Source of the DNA: a virus
Length of the DNA stretch: 30,167 bases
Reading direction: 5' to 3' (one strand)
IMG/VR virus record: IMGVR_UViG_3300023310_000001
Coordinates: 1-30,167 of that record
The notes under the pieces were generated by a model, which was not told where the DNA came from, ran no database searches, and saw nothing but the letters and a program-made list of their open reading frames with translations. Positions within the stretch are counted from its first letter, which is position 1. Each line of letters starts with the position of its first letter. The position numbers were made by a program, and so were the translations under genes. Below are positions 20,684-28,166 of the stretch, piece after piece.

Positions 20684-20703
20684 CTATTTCATCCTTTTAC
20701 TTT

Positions 20704-21225
20704 TTAATTATTGCAAACATAATTAAACCATCTGCGACCTGATTCACCTGACGGGTCGTTAATGATTGCAACTGGATGTTTCAAAACTGGCTTGCGAACA
20801 ATTTCCGTTTGGTCTAGTCCTTCTGTATCCTTATACTGCCTTGTTGTTACTTTATCTTCGTGTTTAATAAGTGAATCAACGAATTTCCTTTCAACTGTAT
20901 ATTCTTGACCACGATTAAATGCGCGTATTTCACCGTTTACACCTGCTAAAACTGGATTGATAGCATTTGGGTCGGACGATTCAGGAACCATAATGGTTAT
21001 TTTTTCATTCATAAATGCTAATTCTTTAACATATTCCTGAACGTGAGGCGATTCCATGTCTTCACCTGTCACCACGGCAAGGTCAGGACGGTCAATATCA
21101 TCCAATGCGATATTCGATGAAGCGTCAATAACTACTTCATCTGTGTTTGTTACATCTTCGGTCTTGATAGAAGCTCTGCGCTTGCGCGTAGTGGCTGCTT
21201 TACCTTTGGTAGTATTATCTGCCAT
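20704..21225 (-). CDS. Virion-associated protein of unknown function, 173 aa
   Basis: It starts at ATG with AAAGGAG six bases upstream. The N-terminus is basic and Thr/Ala-rich (TTKGKAATTRKRRASIK), likely disordered. From about residue 45 it looks folded, with ITIMVPESSDPNAINPVLAG, an RGQEYTVERKFVDSLIKHED block and a C-terminal GESGRRWFNYVCNN. A gene of this size often follows the major capsid gene in phages with an N4-gp56-type capsid. It could be a head-completion or decoration protein, but nothing in the sequence decides this. It is separated from the capsid gene by a terminator, so it should be made at a lower level. Confidence 0.6.
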   Translation of the reverse strand: MADNTTKGKAATTRKRRASIKTEDVTNTDEVVIDASSNIALDDIDRPDLAVVTGEDMESPHVQEYVKELAFMNEKITIMVPESSDPNAINPVLAGVNGEIRAFNRGQEYTVERKFVDSLIKHEDKVTTRQYKDTEGLDQTEIVRKPVLKHPVAIINDPSGESGRRWFNYVCNN

Positions 21226-21249
21226 TTGTTTCTCCTTTTATTTAATCAA

Positions 21250-21267
21250 TGGGGCTGTTACGCCCCA
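21250..21267 (-). other. 6-bp GC hairpin upstream of the 173-aa gene
   Basis: TGGGGC-loop-GCCCCA with a six-base loop sits about 13 bases before the Shine-Dalgarno of the 173-aa gene. No T-run follows, so it is unlikely to be a terminator by itself. Its GGGGC/GCCCC arms are the same as those of the terminator 80 bases upstream, so the two could pair with each other. It may mark an RNA processing site or 5' end. Confidence 0.5.
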
Positions 21268-21269
21268 CT

Positions 21270-21297
21270 AATATACTGCATTTAGTTATTTGTATAA
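21270..21297 (-). promoter_or_regulatory. Weak candidate promoter for the 173-aa gene
   Basis: On the transcribed strand TTATAC and TATATT are separated by 16 bases. The -10 box is a good match to sigma-70 and the -35 box is poor. Its location just after the capsid terminator makes a new start plausible. Many AT-rich stretches would match this well, so confidence is low. Confidence 0.25.
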
Positions 21298-21307
21298 GCT
21301 ACACCTG

Positions 21308-21319
21308 TTACATCGGCAT
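21308..21319 (-). other. Orphan Shine-Dalgarno with 3-codon ORF (possible gene remnant)
   Basis: AGGAG (plus 326-330) is followed at ideal spacing by ATG CCG ATG TAA. This is a strong translation start with a stop three codons later. It may be the scar of a deleted gene between the capsid and 173-aa genes, or a start-stop element affecting translation of the readthrough transcript. Confidence 0.4.
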
Positions 21320-21341
21320 GTCAGTCTCCTAAAATTTATTT

Positions 21342-21364
21342 AAGAAAAGGGGCAATTAAGCCCC
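21342..21364 (-). terminator. Rho-independent terminator after major capsid gene
   Basis: On the transcribed strand GGGGC-TTAATT-GCCCC is followed at once by TTTTCTT. It lies about 20 bases after the capsid stop. A terminator at this place is typical of phages that need far more capsid protein than downstream products. Confidence 0.88.
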
Positions 21365-21383
21365 AATCCTGCTTACTAGCTTA

Positions 21384-22460
21384 TCAAGCTAGTGCGTTTG
21401 TTCCTACTTCATATACAGCCATTTGAAGGTCATTCAAAATAACAGCGTTGTAGTAGAACTTAGTACCAACATAGCCGCGTTGACCCTGTGGATCAGCTTT
21501 GTCTTTCTGCCCAGGTGTCATTGCAGTGATATTGTCGCCTTTGACATTACAACCGATATGGCCCCAAGCATCGGACGAACCGACAACCACTTGATAAACA
21601 TCTGCGAATGTGCCAGAAGTAGATAGCAATAGAGGTACAGTACCTGTAACTGCTGCGCCAATGTCCTGAACTGCTACTAATTCAGGTGATGAGACAAAAC
21701 GGAACTCTTCACAAGTACCGAACTCACCAGCTACGGCGCGATTAGGATCGCCGTATTGAGAAACATGGACGAAACCAGGCAAATCACGAATATCAGGATG
21801 AAGGTCGCAAGAAATAAATACAGGGAAAGAGGCTTCAACTGCACTTGTACCATACAAGCCAGAAGCAGGAATACGCTGTACCATTTTAGAAATGCTTGTT
21901 GCATGGTTACTAAGCATTGAGCGAGCGATTTTACGCAAGCCAATCAGGCTAATTGTGCCGTTAACAGTGCCACGAGAGATACCAGTACCACCGTAGAACT
22001 TGTTGGTACAGCCTTTCAGCACGCCAAACAAAGCCATTTCATGCACAAGACCCGTACGTTCACCAACCAACTGTGTCATCTGCTTAGGAATGTCATCCTC
22101 ATACAAGTCGAACGTACGGTCTGTGTAGCCATACAATACGTTGTATTGGTTAAGCGTTTGGGTAATGTCTTGAACAGTGATGTTTTCTGCTGCGGACGTT
22201 ACACCTTCTGCCGTTAGATGTCCTGCGGCATATTGAGTAGCGCGATCGCCAGCACCGTCTGGGAAGAAGCGGTTAGGCTGTGCGGCAGTCATGCCTTTAT
22301 TTAAGAAACGACGATATTTTACTATGTCGCCTGTATTTGGTTTGAAGTCGTCATTAACGCCTACTGTACCAAGTACGATTTTTGGCATCGCATGTTTTAA
22401 GATGCGACCTTTGATAATTCCTACACGCTGTGGTGTTAGGGCGAACGATTGAATAGCCAT
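21384..22460 (-). CDS. Major capsid protein, N4-gp56 family type
   Basis: 358 aa, starting at ATG with AAGGAG eight bases upstream. The N-terminus has KHAMPKIVLGTVGVN, followed by GDIVKYRRFLNKGMTAA, the segment that in N4-gp56-type capsid proteins leads into the HK97-fold E-loop. The middle has TQTLNQYNVLYGYTDR and ERTGLVHEMALFGVLKGCT, forming the long spine helix region. Later FISCDLHPDIRDLPGF and CEEFRFVSSPELVAV match the conserved A-domain pattern. Its length fits the family. It lies right after the scaffold gene and before a strong terminator, as expected for the most abundant virion protein. Confidence 0.9.
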   Translation of the reverse strand: MAIQSFALTPQRVGIIKGRILKHAMPKIVLGTVGVNDDFKPNTGDIVKYRRFLNKGMTAAQPNRFFPDGAGDRATQYAAGHLTAEGVTSAAENITVQDITQTLNQYNVLYGYTDRTFDLYEDDIPKQMTQLVGERTGLVHEMALFGVLKGCTNKFYGGTGISRGTVNGTISLIGLRKIARSMLSNHATSISKMVQRIPASGLYGTSAVEASFPVFISCDLHPDIRDLPGFVHVSQYGDPNRAVAGEFGTCEEFRFVSSPELVAVQDIGAAVTGTVPLLLSTSGTFADVYQVVVGSSDAWGHIGCNVKGDNITAMTPGQKDKADPQGQRGYVGTKFYYNAVILNDLQMAVYEVGTNALA

Positions 22461-22471
22461 TTGCTATCTCC

Positions 22472-23326
22472 TTAGAGTCTAGCCATTTCCTCTCTGTATG
22501 CAGCATCTTCCTCATCTATTGCGCTTGGCTTTTGACTGCCATGCAATGCCGTAGGTCGGACTGCATCCTCAAGTGATGGTTTAGGTTTTTTATTTTGTTT
22601 TGGTTGTTCGGAAATCGACGCTTTGTAGTTGTCAATTACTTCACTCACTAAACCAGCATCCCACGAGTTTAATATCGTGTTTTGTTCGTCTTGTGGAAGT
22701 TGGGAAACGAAATAGCCGAAACTTGGATCATTCCAAGTAATAATGCCATTATCTCCTTTTGAAAACATTGCAGTCTCTTTCCAATCACTATGCTTATCAG
22801 TAAGCATTTGGATTTCATATTGCTGTTCTTTCTCTGCTTGTCTTGCGAGAAACGCATCCATGCGCTCATCTCGAACTAACTCGGTCGGTTCAGCAATATC
22901 GGGTTGTGATTCCGTATCACCGCCTGCAAAGATTTCTGCTAATTCAGGAAATTCATCATTAAGCCTATCAATCACATCTTGAGAAATCGCGCCAGTTCCT
23001 TGAACTGCGCCCGCTGCCCTTAATGCTTCAATAGTAGCTTGCTGTTCTGCAAACTTGCTGCCGAATGTTCCATTGGTTGTATCAATAGACCTCTGCATCT
23101 TATCCAAGCGTGCAAAATTCTCTTTGATTTCATCCTCTGTATATCCAGCAAACACTTCAACCCTTTCAGGCTCTTGTAATTCTTCTTCCTGAACATCCTC
23201 TGCTTCTGTCTCTCCAACTTCTTGCACGGGCGTTTCTTCAACGTCTGCGCCTAGTGGTTCTGACATTTCAGCTAAGTATGCTGCATCCTCGATGCTTTCT
23301 TCGGTTTTATCTACGTTCACACTCAT
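22472..23326 (-). CDS. Capsid scaffolding protein
   Basis: 284 aa, starting at ATG with AGGAG six bases upstream and overlapping the previous stop as ATGA. Residues 1-60 are strongly acidic (EEELQEPERVEVF and similar). Residues 65-105 are helical with Gln/Glu (ENFARLDKMQRSID). The middle has ERMDAFLARQAEKEQQYEIQ, and the C-terminus is basic, then mixed (KQNKKPKPSLED). An acidic, helical protein encoded immediately before the major capsid gene is the usual scaffold arrangement: it guides procapsid assembly and then leaves. No protease domain is seen, so exit without cleavage is likely. The assignment is from composition and position. Confidence 0.8.
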   Translation of the reverse strand: MSVNVDKTEESIEDAAYLAEMSEPLGADVEETPVQEVGETEAEDVQEEELQEPERVEVFAGYTEDEIKENFARLDKMQRSIDTTNGTFGSKFAEQQATIEALRAAGAVQGTGAISQDVIDRLNDEFPELAEIFAGGDTESQPDIAEPTELVRDERMDAFLARQAEKEQQYEIQMLTDKHSDWKETAMFSKGDNGIITWNDPSFGYFVSQLPQDEQNTILNSWDAGLVSEVIDNYKASISEQPKQNKKPKPSLEDAVRPTALHGSQKPSAIDEEDAAYREEMARL

Positions 23327-23565
23327 TTACTACTCCTGTTTGCAGCCGTTAGGTTGCTCACTGATATTTTTGGTTCATTTAGAGCCAAAATTCGTTTAAT
23401 ACTGCGGATTTCTCCGCGCAGAATATTGGTAGCATCAATATTCTGTACTGCATCATTTTTCTTTCGCGCTGATTGCAACTGTGTTTCAAGATGCTCTTTC
23501 AGCTTTAACCAAAGCGAAGTCCTTAAATCTTCGTTGGTCAGTTCAAATTGTTTAGGGGCGATCAT
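23323..23565 (-). CDS. Small helical protein between portal and scaffold, 80 aa
   Basis: It overlaps the portal stop and the scaffold start, each as ATGA, so all three are translationally coupled. The sequence is Lys/Arg/Leu/Gln-rich with helical periodicity (LWLKLKEHLETQLQSARKK, then LRGEIRSIKRILALNE). Small helical proteins at this location are common in podoviruses and are usually left without function. It could assist portal or scaffold assembly. I recognise no family. Confidence 0.7.
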   Translation of the reverse strand: MIAPKQFELTNEDLRTSLWLKLKEHLETQLQSARKKNDAVQNIDATNILRGEIRSIKRILALNEPKISVSNLTAANRSSK

Positions 23566-25850
23566 TTAGTAAATGCCTCGCCATCGGGCGCACGTCCAAC
23601 GGGTTCAACTGCTGGAGTTACAACCTGTGGGGCTTTGCCATCCATATTCGTTAATTCTTTCTGTGTGCGCAGCTTCATAGCTGTATTCGCAAGCTGGGAT
23701 TTAACGTCTGCAAGTTTAAGTTCATTCTTATTCGCATAGTCCATAATAGCTAGTTCACGGCGAAGGCGTAATTCTTCACGTTTTGCTTGGAAGTCTTGCG
23801 CTGAACGCTCTTTCATAGTTTCTTGATACGCTTCGTCACGGTCTAAGTCCTCAACCATCTTGCGTTCATTCGACTGCATTTGCATATCAGCAATCTTCTC
23901 GCGTGATTGAGTGTTAATCTTGGCAACTTCAACCTGCGGCATAGGCGGTACTTGTTGTTGAGCTTGTTGTGCCTGCTGTTTTTCTTCTTCGGACAATTCA
24001 AAGCTCTTAGGATTAAACTTCCAAGACTTAAGAACTTCATCCGCTGCTTTCTTAGGCGAGTAACCGAATGCTGGATTAAGTGACATTTGCAGGATTTGCG
24101 CTGCTTGCATGGATTGAATTTCACGTTCAACCAATGCGGAAGATCCAATGGCTTCAATCTGCATATCGCCTTTCTCATCATCTTCACCATGAATAAGAAT
24201 CCACTCGTAATAGCGGCGGATATGAGGCTCTGTAATACGCTCATCAAATATGCGTGCAATTCTGCGAAGTAATGCGGAAGCGTTCTTATGAAGTAATTCC
24301 ATGCCACCAACCGTATCTGGCGCACTGCCTTGTTGACCTTGTAATAAGAATGTTACACCTGTTGCGTCTTCCATCATCTTGCTTGCGAGATTGATAAGAT
24401 TGACTAACTCACCTTGATTAGATGGGATATTAACGATTTGAATAGCGTCAGCTACCTTATCAACGCCTTCGTCCTCAACTGCTACCCATGTTTTGCCGCC
24501 ATACATATTGTAATTTCCATCTGCTGGCATGATTACACCCTGCTTTAATATGATCTGCGGTGCTGATGATAGGCTTGTATTCTTCATTAAAGCGCGTGCG
24601 GAGGCATTCAGCATGTCTTGAGCAACACGACCTTGCCTTGCTACACCAATTCCAAACGGTGAGCCTGCGCGCGCTTGCCACGGCATAACGTCATAAGGAA
24701 ATTCGCCGCTTGTGTTCGGGTTCATATACCCTTTAATAACTGTATCATTTACTAGCACAACAACTGCATGAGCAAACTTCATTGAGTTATCGTCTTCATT
24801 GTCAAACTCTTTACATCCGCACGCGATTAAATCTTCTGCTTCAATCTCGCCGTAGTAATACCAAACCTCGAACCTATCGTCATCTTGTGTGGCTTGTTCT
24901 AACCTTCCGTCCGCATATTTCTTGTTTGCGCCTTCCTCAAGAACCTTTTTAATACCTTTTGCATGATAGCTAGGTGACTCGGCAAGCTCTCTTAATTGCC
25001 CTGCGCTTAGATATTCTCGCTCTAATACATGCGAACCATCGTGAATATTCTCACCGCAATTACCATCGGGGAAAAAATTAAACGGATCAACTCTTTTTGA
25101 TGATGGGGATATTTTGTACTCAACAACCAATGCGTCATCAATAACAGCTTTTGATTTACGGCGAACAGGATATGCCCCACGGATAATGCCAGTGCCAATC
25201 TTGGCGGCATCTTCGATAACTTTACGGACTTCTGACTTATACTGACATTCAACTAAGTAATCTTTTATCTTAGTCTCTGCTTTCTTTACTTTATCTTCTG
25301 CGTCAATTTCTTCTTTAGCTGCGAATTGACCCAAAGTGTGGGGAGTTCCATCTGGGTTATTTACTGGAGTATTATCACCATCAACTACTTGCTGGACTGA
25401 CCCGCGAATCTTATCCATATCTACGATAGGCGTTGCTTTAATTGCGAAATTCCAGTCTGTGGCAGGTAATAGAATATCACCCAATCTTGCTGATGCTGAA
25501 TCAACAAATTGACGGATAGCATTGAAAAATGCAGTGCATTCGCCGTTTTCTTCTTTGCTTCCTGCTGATGCGCTGCTTGTTAGTCCGCCATTTGCCGACA
25601 ATGATTTAGTGTATTCGCTATTTGCACGATTAGAATCGTCAATGCCTTCGTAGTATTCAGCGTCTTCCGTCCAGATACGCTCAATGCCTGATACTTGCCT
25701 TGCTTTAACCGCTGCATCGCGCTTCTTACCAACAGCCTCACCCAGCTTAGTTAAACGCTGCTCTTTCATCATCTGACGGTCAGCCAGCATACGCAGCATT
25801 TCGTGCGAATGCTCTGCTTTAGTCGTATCGTCTGAAACATCAGTATTCAA
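23562..25850 (-). CDS. Portal protein, probable TTG start
   Basis: 762 aa. The portal forms the dodecameric DNA channel at one capsid vertex. TTG at 25850 has GGAG seven bases upstream; the first in-frame ATG is 17 codons later without a good site. The body shows typical portal sequence: ECTAFFNAIRQFVDSASARL, a wing region with VRKVIEDAAKIGTGIIRGAY, KRVDPFNFFPDGNC, then a crown-adjacent FPYDVMPWQARAGSPFGIGV. Later come VTFLLQGQQG and ALLRRIARIFDERIT. The C-terminal 130 residues are Gln/Lys/Glu-rich (EEEKQQAQQAQQQ type) and form a barrel or coil. A seven-T run right at the TTG could shift the apparent start: with one T fewer, an upstream ATG would be in frame. Confidence 0.88.
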   Translation of the reverse strand: MNTDVSDDTTKAEHSHEMLRMLADRQMMKEQRLTKLGEAVGKKRDAAVKARQVSGIERIWTEDAEYYEGIDDSNRANSEYTKSLSANGGLTSSASAGSKEENGECTAFFNAIRQFVDSASARLGDILLPATDWNFAIKATPIVDMDKIRGSVQQVVDGDNTPVNNPDGTPHTLGQFAAKEEIDAEDKVKKAETKIKDYLVECQYKSEVRKVIEDAAKIGTGIIRGAYPVRRKSKAVIDDALVVEYKISPSSKRVDPFNFFPDGNCGENIHDGSHVLEREYLSAGQLRELAESPSYHAKGIKKVLEEGANKKYADGRLEQATQDDDRFEVWYYYGEIEAEDLIACGCKEFDNEDDNSMKFAHAVVVLVNDTVIKGYMNPNTSGEFPYDVMPWQARAGSPFGIGVARQGRVAQDMLNASARALMKNTSLSSAPQIILKQGVIMPADGNYNMYGGKTWVAVEDEGVDKVADAIQIVNIPSNQGELVNLINLASKMMEDATGVTFLLQGQQGSAPDTVGGMELLHKNASALLRRIARIFDERITEPHIRRYYEWILIHGEDDEKGDMQIEAIGSSALVEREIQSMQAAQILQMSLNPAFGYSPKKAADEVLKSWKFNPKSFELSEEEKQQAQQAQQQVPPMPQVEVAKINTQSREKIADMQMQSNERKMVEDLDRDEAYQETMKERSAQDFQAKREELRLRRELAIMDYANKNELKLADVKSQLANTAMKLRTQKELTNMDGKAPQVVTPAVEPVGRAPDGEAFTK

Positions 25851-25945
25851 AAAAACACTCCATCAAAGGGCAATCTTTCGATTGTTTGCTCACGCTTCAC
25901 AGCGTTGGCTAATTTCTGGATGTGCCACTTAAGGCACACCCCCAT
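25847..25945 (-). CDS. Candidate 32-aa ORF coupled to portal
   Basis: ATG at 25945 opens a 32-codon ORF (MGVCLKWHIQKLANAV, then KREQTIERLPFDGVFF). Its TGA overlaps the portal start as TTGA, the same style of overlap used by other gene pairs here. The peptide is amphipathic with a basic middle. There is no clear Shine-Dalgarno before it. Three of the leader hairpins fall inside it, so the region may be RNA rather than protein. No family is recognised. Confidence 0.3.
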   Translation of the reverse strand: MGVCLKWHIQKLANAVKREQTIERLPFDGVFF

Positions 25946-25976
25946 CTATGGGCTATCCGTTGTCTAGCGACAATGG
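25871..25976 (-). ncRNA. Structured leader with five hairpins before portal
   Basis: On the transcribed strand, in order: CC-TTGTC-GCTA-GACAA-GG with one mismatch (25957-25976); CCCA-TAGA-TGGG (25941-25952); a 9-bp stem with one GU pair, GGGTGTGCC with GGCACATCC (25918-25941); ACGCT-GTGA-AGCGT (25892-25905); CAATC-GAAA-GATTG (25871-25884). The last two have GNRA tetraloops. The array begins just after a candidate transcription start and ends just before the portal ribosome binding site. I cannot match it to a known riboswitch or ribozyme class. It could be a regulatory leader, a processing site or a stability element. Confidence 0.5.
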
Positions 25977-25987
25977 CATCACATGCA

Positions 25988-26016
25988 ATAGTAAATACTT
26001 AAAAATATAAATGCAA
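25988..26016 (-). promoter_or_regulatory. Candidate sigma-70-like promoter between terL and portal
   Basis: On the transcribed strand TTGCAT and TACTAT are separated by exactly 17 bases, placed right after the terL stop. The predicted start, near 25980, falls just before the first leader hairpin. Each box is an imperfect match, so this is moderate evidence. It would give portal and capsid genes transcription separate from terminase. Confidence 0.4.
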
Positions 26017-26022
26017 GACATT

Positions 26023-27567
26023 TCACATTCCCATCCCAGAAACTGTAATTTTTGGAGGTTTGATTCTAGGCATCTTAGCCTTAACCTCTGGTATAACAGG
26101 TACTGCAAAGGTCAGGGCTATAGAGTCAGCCCTGTCAGGCGACTTAACGCCACGCTTCTTAGCTGAATCCTTGCTCTCCAACAGCATTTCTCCGCCACGA
26201 TAGAAATATTTTAAGGCTGTCAGCTCGCTTTTGAGGTCGTAGTCATTTGGTATTGACGCTGTTTTAAGCCATAATCTCATTTCATTCCACATTAAAGCCC
26301 TTAGATTGTAATGTTCACCATCACTTAATCGAATAGCGCAGTTTACATCCTCCACAATCCTTACCTTCTTGCCAGTGCGATTGTTTATAGAATCAGGAAA
26401 CCATGCCCTAAGCATGTCCGCAACACCTGAACCAATGCCGATTACATCAACTGCAATCTGACACGGCTTCTCACCAAAGTTCTTAATCTCTTTTCTTACA
26501 GTAGATGCTACATGAACTGTATCCATCTTATTCAGAACAATTTGATTGATAAGTAATCTTCCGCGTCTGAATGTTATCACGCTGCTATCATCACCAAATC
26601 TAGCAACATCAACGCCTACATATAACTTACCAATAGCTTCAACATCCGCTGCTCCGCGCATAGCTGCGGCATTTACAGTCTCACCATCAATGAGAACATC
26701 AGATACAGAACCCTCATAGTTCCTATCGATTTCTTGCGCAACAATAATCTTATCCAGAATCTTACATTGATTATCATACCAATCCTTGCCTTTTCGTGGA
26801 TCGTCACGCCAATCGAATACAAATTTGCTTATCTTTCCTTCGTGAGCTTTACGATAGAACGCATTGCCAGAGCCATTTGGTGTTGATACATCAATCTTGC
26901 AGTTAGATGTTTGCGATAATGCTGCATCAATAGCGTCAGCATGCTCAAAGAAAGCTGCTTCATCTTTGAAATAGATTGAAGTCCTGTTGCCGCGTCCAAT
27001 GTTATCGCCAGCTTCGCCGATTATAGACGAACCATTTTCAGGGTTAATAATACGCATGAATGGTGCGCACTTCTTCTCATCCCAGCCTTTCGGGATAAAT
27101 TCCTTTGGGAGCATCTTGATAAATATGCGTATTTTCCAGAATAGGCTCTTCGGGTCGCCAATTTTATCTACATATTCCTCTTTGCGTGAGCCGAAACCAA
27201 CCACTGTGCCTGAGTGAAATAGAAACATCCATACAGCAAACGCAACGCATAACCAAGATACGCCCATATCACGCGACTTTTCCACCAGCCCATCTTCCCT
27301 GCCTTTCCATAAATCATACAGCCAGTTTATGTATTCTTCTTGTTTCTCAAATAACACGAATGGTATATACGCTGGCAATCCAACTTCTACATTACGCGGG
27401 TCGAACGTCATACCAAAATCATAAATGAATTGTGCGGGGTTTTCAGCATAGAACTCTTTTGTTTTTTGAACTAATTGAGGGTTGCTGCGTAGGTTTTTAA
27501 GCTTACTTAGTCTTTCATTGAATATAATTGAGTAGTCAGGGTCTTTGAAACTGAATGCTTTAGTCAT
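26023..27567 (-). CDS. terL: Terminase large subunit
   Basis: 514 aa. This is the ATPase/nuclease motor that cuts concatemeric DNA and pumps it through the portal. The ATPase shows a Walker A-like EKSRDMGVSW at about residues 96-105, Walker B SIYFKDEAAF at about 197-206 with Asp202/Glu203, and the coupling motif DVSTPNGSG near 227-234. The RNase H-like nuclease shows YVGVDVARFGDD (Asp320), AVDVIGIGSG (Asp374) and SPDRADS near 476-482. All three acidic clusters are intact and the length is normal. The start ATG has AAGGGTG six bases upstream. The gene follows the small subunit and precedes the portal leader, as is usual. Confidence 0.95.
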   Translation of the reverse strand: MTKAFSFKDPDYSIIFNERLSKLKNLRSNPQLVQKTKEFYAENPAQFIYDFGMTFDPRNVEVGLPAYIPFVLFEKQEEYINWLYDLWKGREDGLVEKSRDMGVSWLCVAFAVWMFLFHSGTVVGFGSRKEEYVDKIGDPKSLFWKIRIFIKMLPKEFIPKGWDEKKCAPFMRIINPENGSSIIGEAGDNIGRGNRTSIYFKDEAAFFEHADAIDAALSQTSNCKIDVSTPNGSGNAFYRKAHEGKISKFVFDWRDDPRKGKDWYDNQCKILDKIIVAQEIDRNYEGSVSDVLIDGETVNAAAMRGAADVEAIGKLYVGVDVARFGDDSSVITFRRGRLLINQIVLNKMDTVHVASTVRKEIKNFGEKPCQIAVDVIGIGSGVADMLRAWFPDSINNRTGKKVRIVEDVNCAIRLSDGEHYNLRALMWNEMRLWLKTASIPNDYDLKSELTALKYFYRGGEMLLESKDSAKKRGVKSPDRADSIALTFAVPVIPEVKAKMPRIKPPKITVSGMGM

Positions 27568-27604
27568 CTGACACCCTTGTATATTCGTAGTGAAGCATCA
27601 TCAT
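27560..27604 (-). other. Tiny ORF (14 codons) overlapping terL start
   Basis: AAAGGTG is followed by three tandem ATG codons opening a 14-codon frame (MMMLHYEYTRVSDD) that ends eight bases inside terL. The site looks translated and could couple or limit terL initiation. It may equally be a leader with no functional product. Confidence 0.3.
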
Positions 27605-27626
27605 TTCACCTTTATTTTTCAGCAAC

Positions 27627-28103
27627 TTACGAATCTGCCTTTTTGCCTTCAATAGCAAGCATATATGCCTGTTCTGGGGTTACATTCACATCTTGCTTGA
27701 TTGCTGGCAAATCCTCTGCACCACCGATAGCTACTTTTTCACCCCATTTTTTAGGATTCCATTTCGCCAGTAGCTTGAGTCTTGTGTCTATGCGCAGCTT
27801 TGAACGCTGTATATTCTCACCATTCAGGCGATACCCCTCTGAACCTTCACCTTCTCGCTTCATGTAATCATTCGATGCAAAGTCAGCAATACCAAGACAT
27901 TCCGCTGCTAAGTAGTCTTCTCCGCTCTCGCGTGCGTGCGCGATGGCAAGAGAAACATCATCACGCTTCTTCCCCCACGCTCTAACTGTATCCACACAAG
28001 GCATGTGTGCATCTCGACAAATAACAGCCAACGGCTCTGCATTGCTTAGCCTTTTGCATATCTCTGTCACCAGTTCTGGGCTGTATTTCGAAGGGCGAGC
28101 CAT
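27627..28103 (-). CDS. terS: Terminase small subunit
   Basis: 158 aa, starting at ATG with AAGGTGG about six bases upstream. The N-terminus MARPSKYSPELVTEICKRLS followed by PLAVICRDAHMPCVDTVRAW is the helix-turn-helix DNA-recognition module found in many phage small terminases. Residues 55-100 (IAHARESGEDYLAAECLGIAD) form the central oligomerisation helices. The C-terminus has LKLLAKWNPKKWGEKVAIGG, also common in this family. It should recognise the packaging site and load the large subunit, encoded 59 bases downstream. Confidence 0.9.
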   Translation of the reverse strand: MARPSKYSPELVTEICKRLSNAEPLAVICRDAHMPCVDTVRAWGKKRDDVSLAIAHARESGEDYLAAECLGIADFASNDYMKREGEGSEGYRLNGENIQRSKLRIDTRLKLLAKWNPKKWGEKVAIGGAEDLPAIKQDVNVTPEQAYMLAIEGKKADS

Positions 28104-28166
28104 TTATACCACCTTGTTCGTTTATTTCTAAAACTCAACCATACACTATTCGCAATAACATGCCAA

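Noticed and set aside
23843-24325. Minus-strand 160-codon frame inside the portal gene
   Set aside because: Its Leu/Arg/Cys/Lys/His-rich composition is typical of a shadow frame over well-conserved, folded portal sequence. Its existence lowers confidence in any overlapping ORF based on length alone.
28104-28166. Promoter before terS
   Set aside because: AT-rich, but I found no pair of boxes at good spacing.
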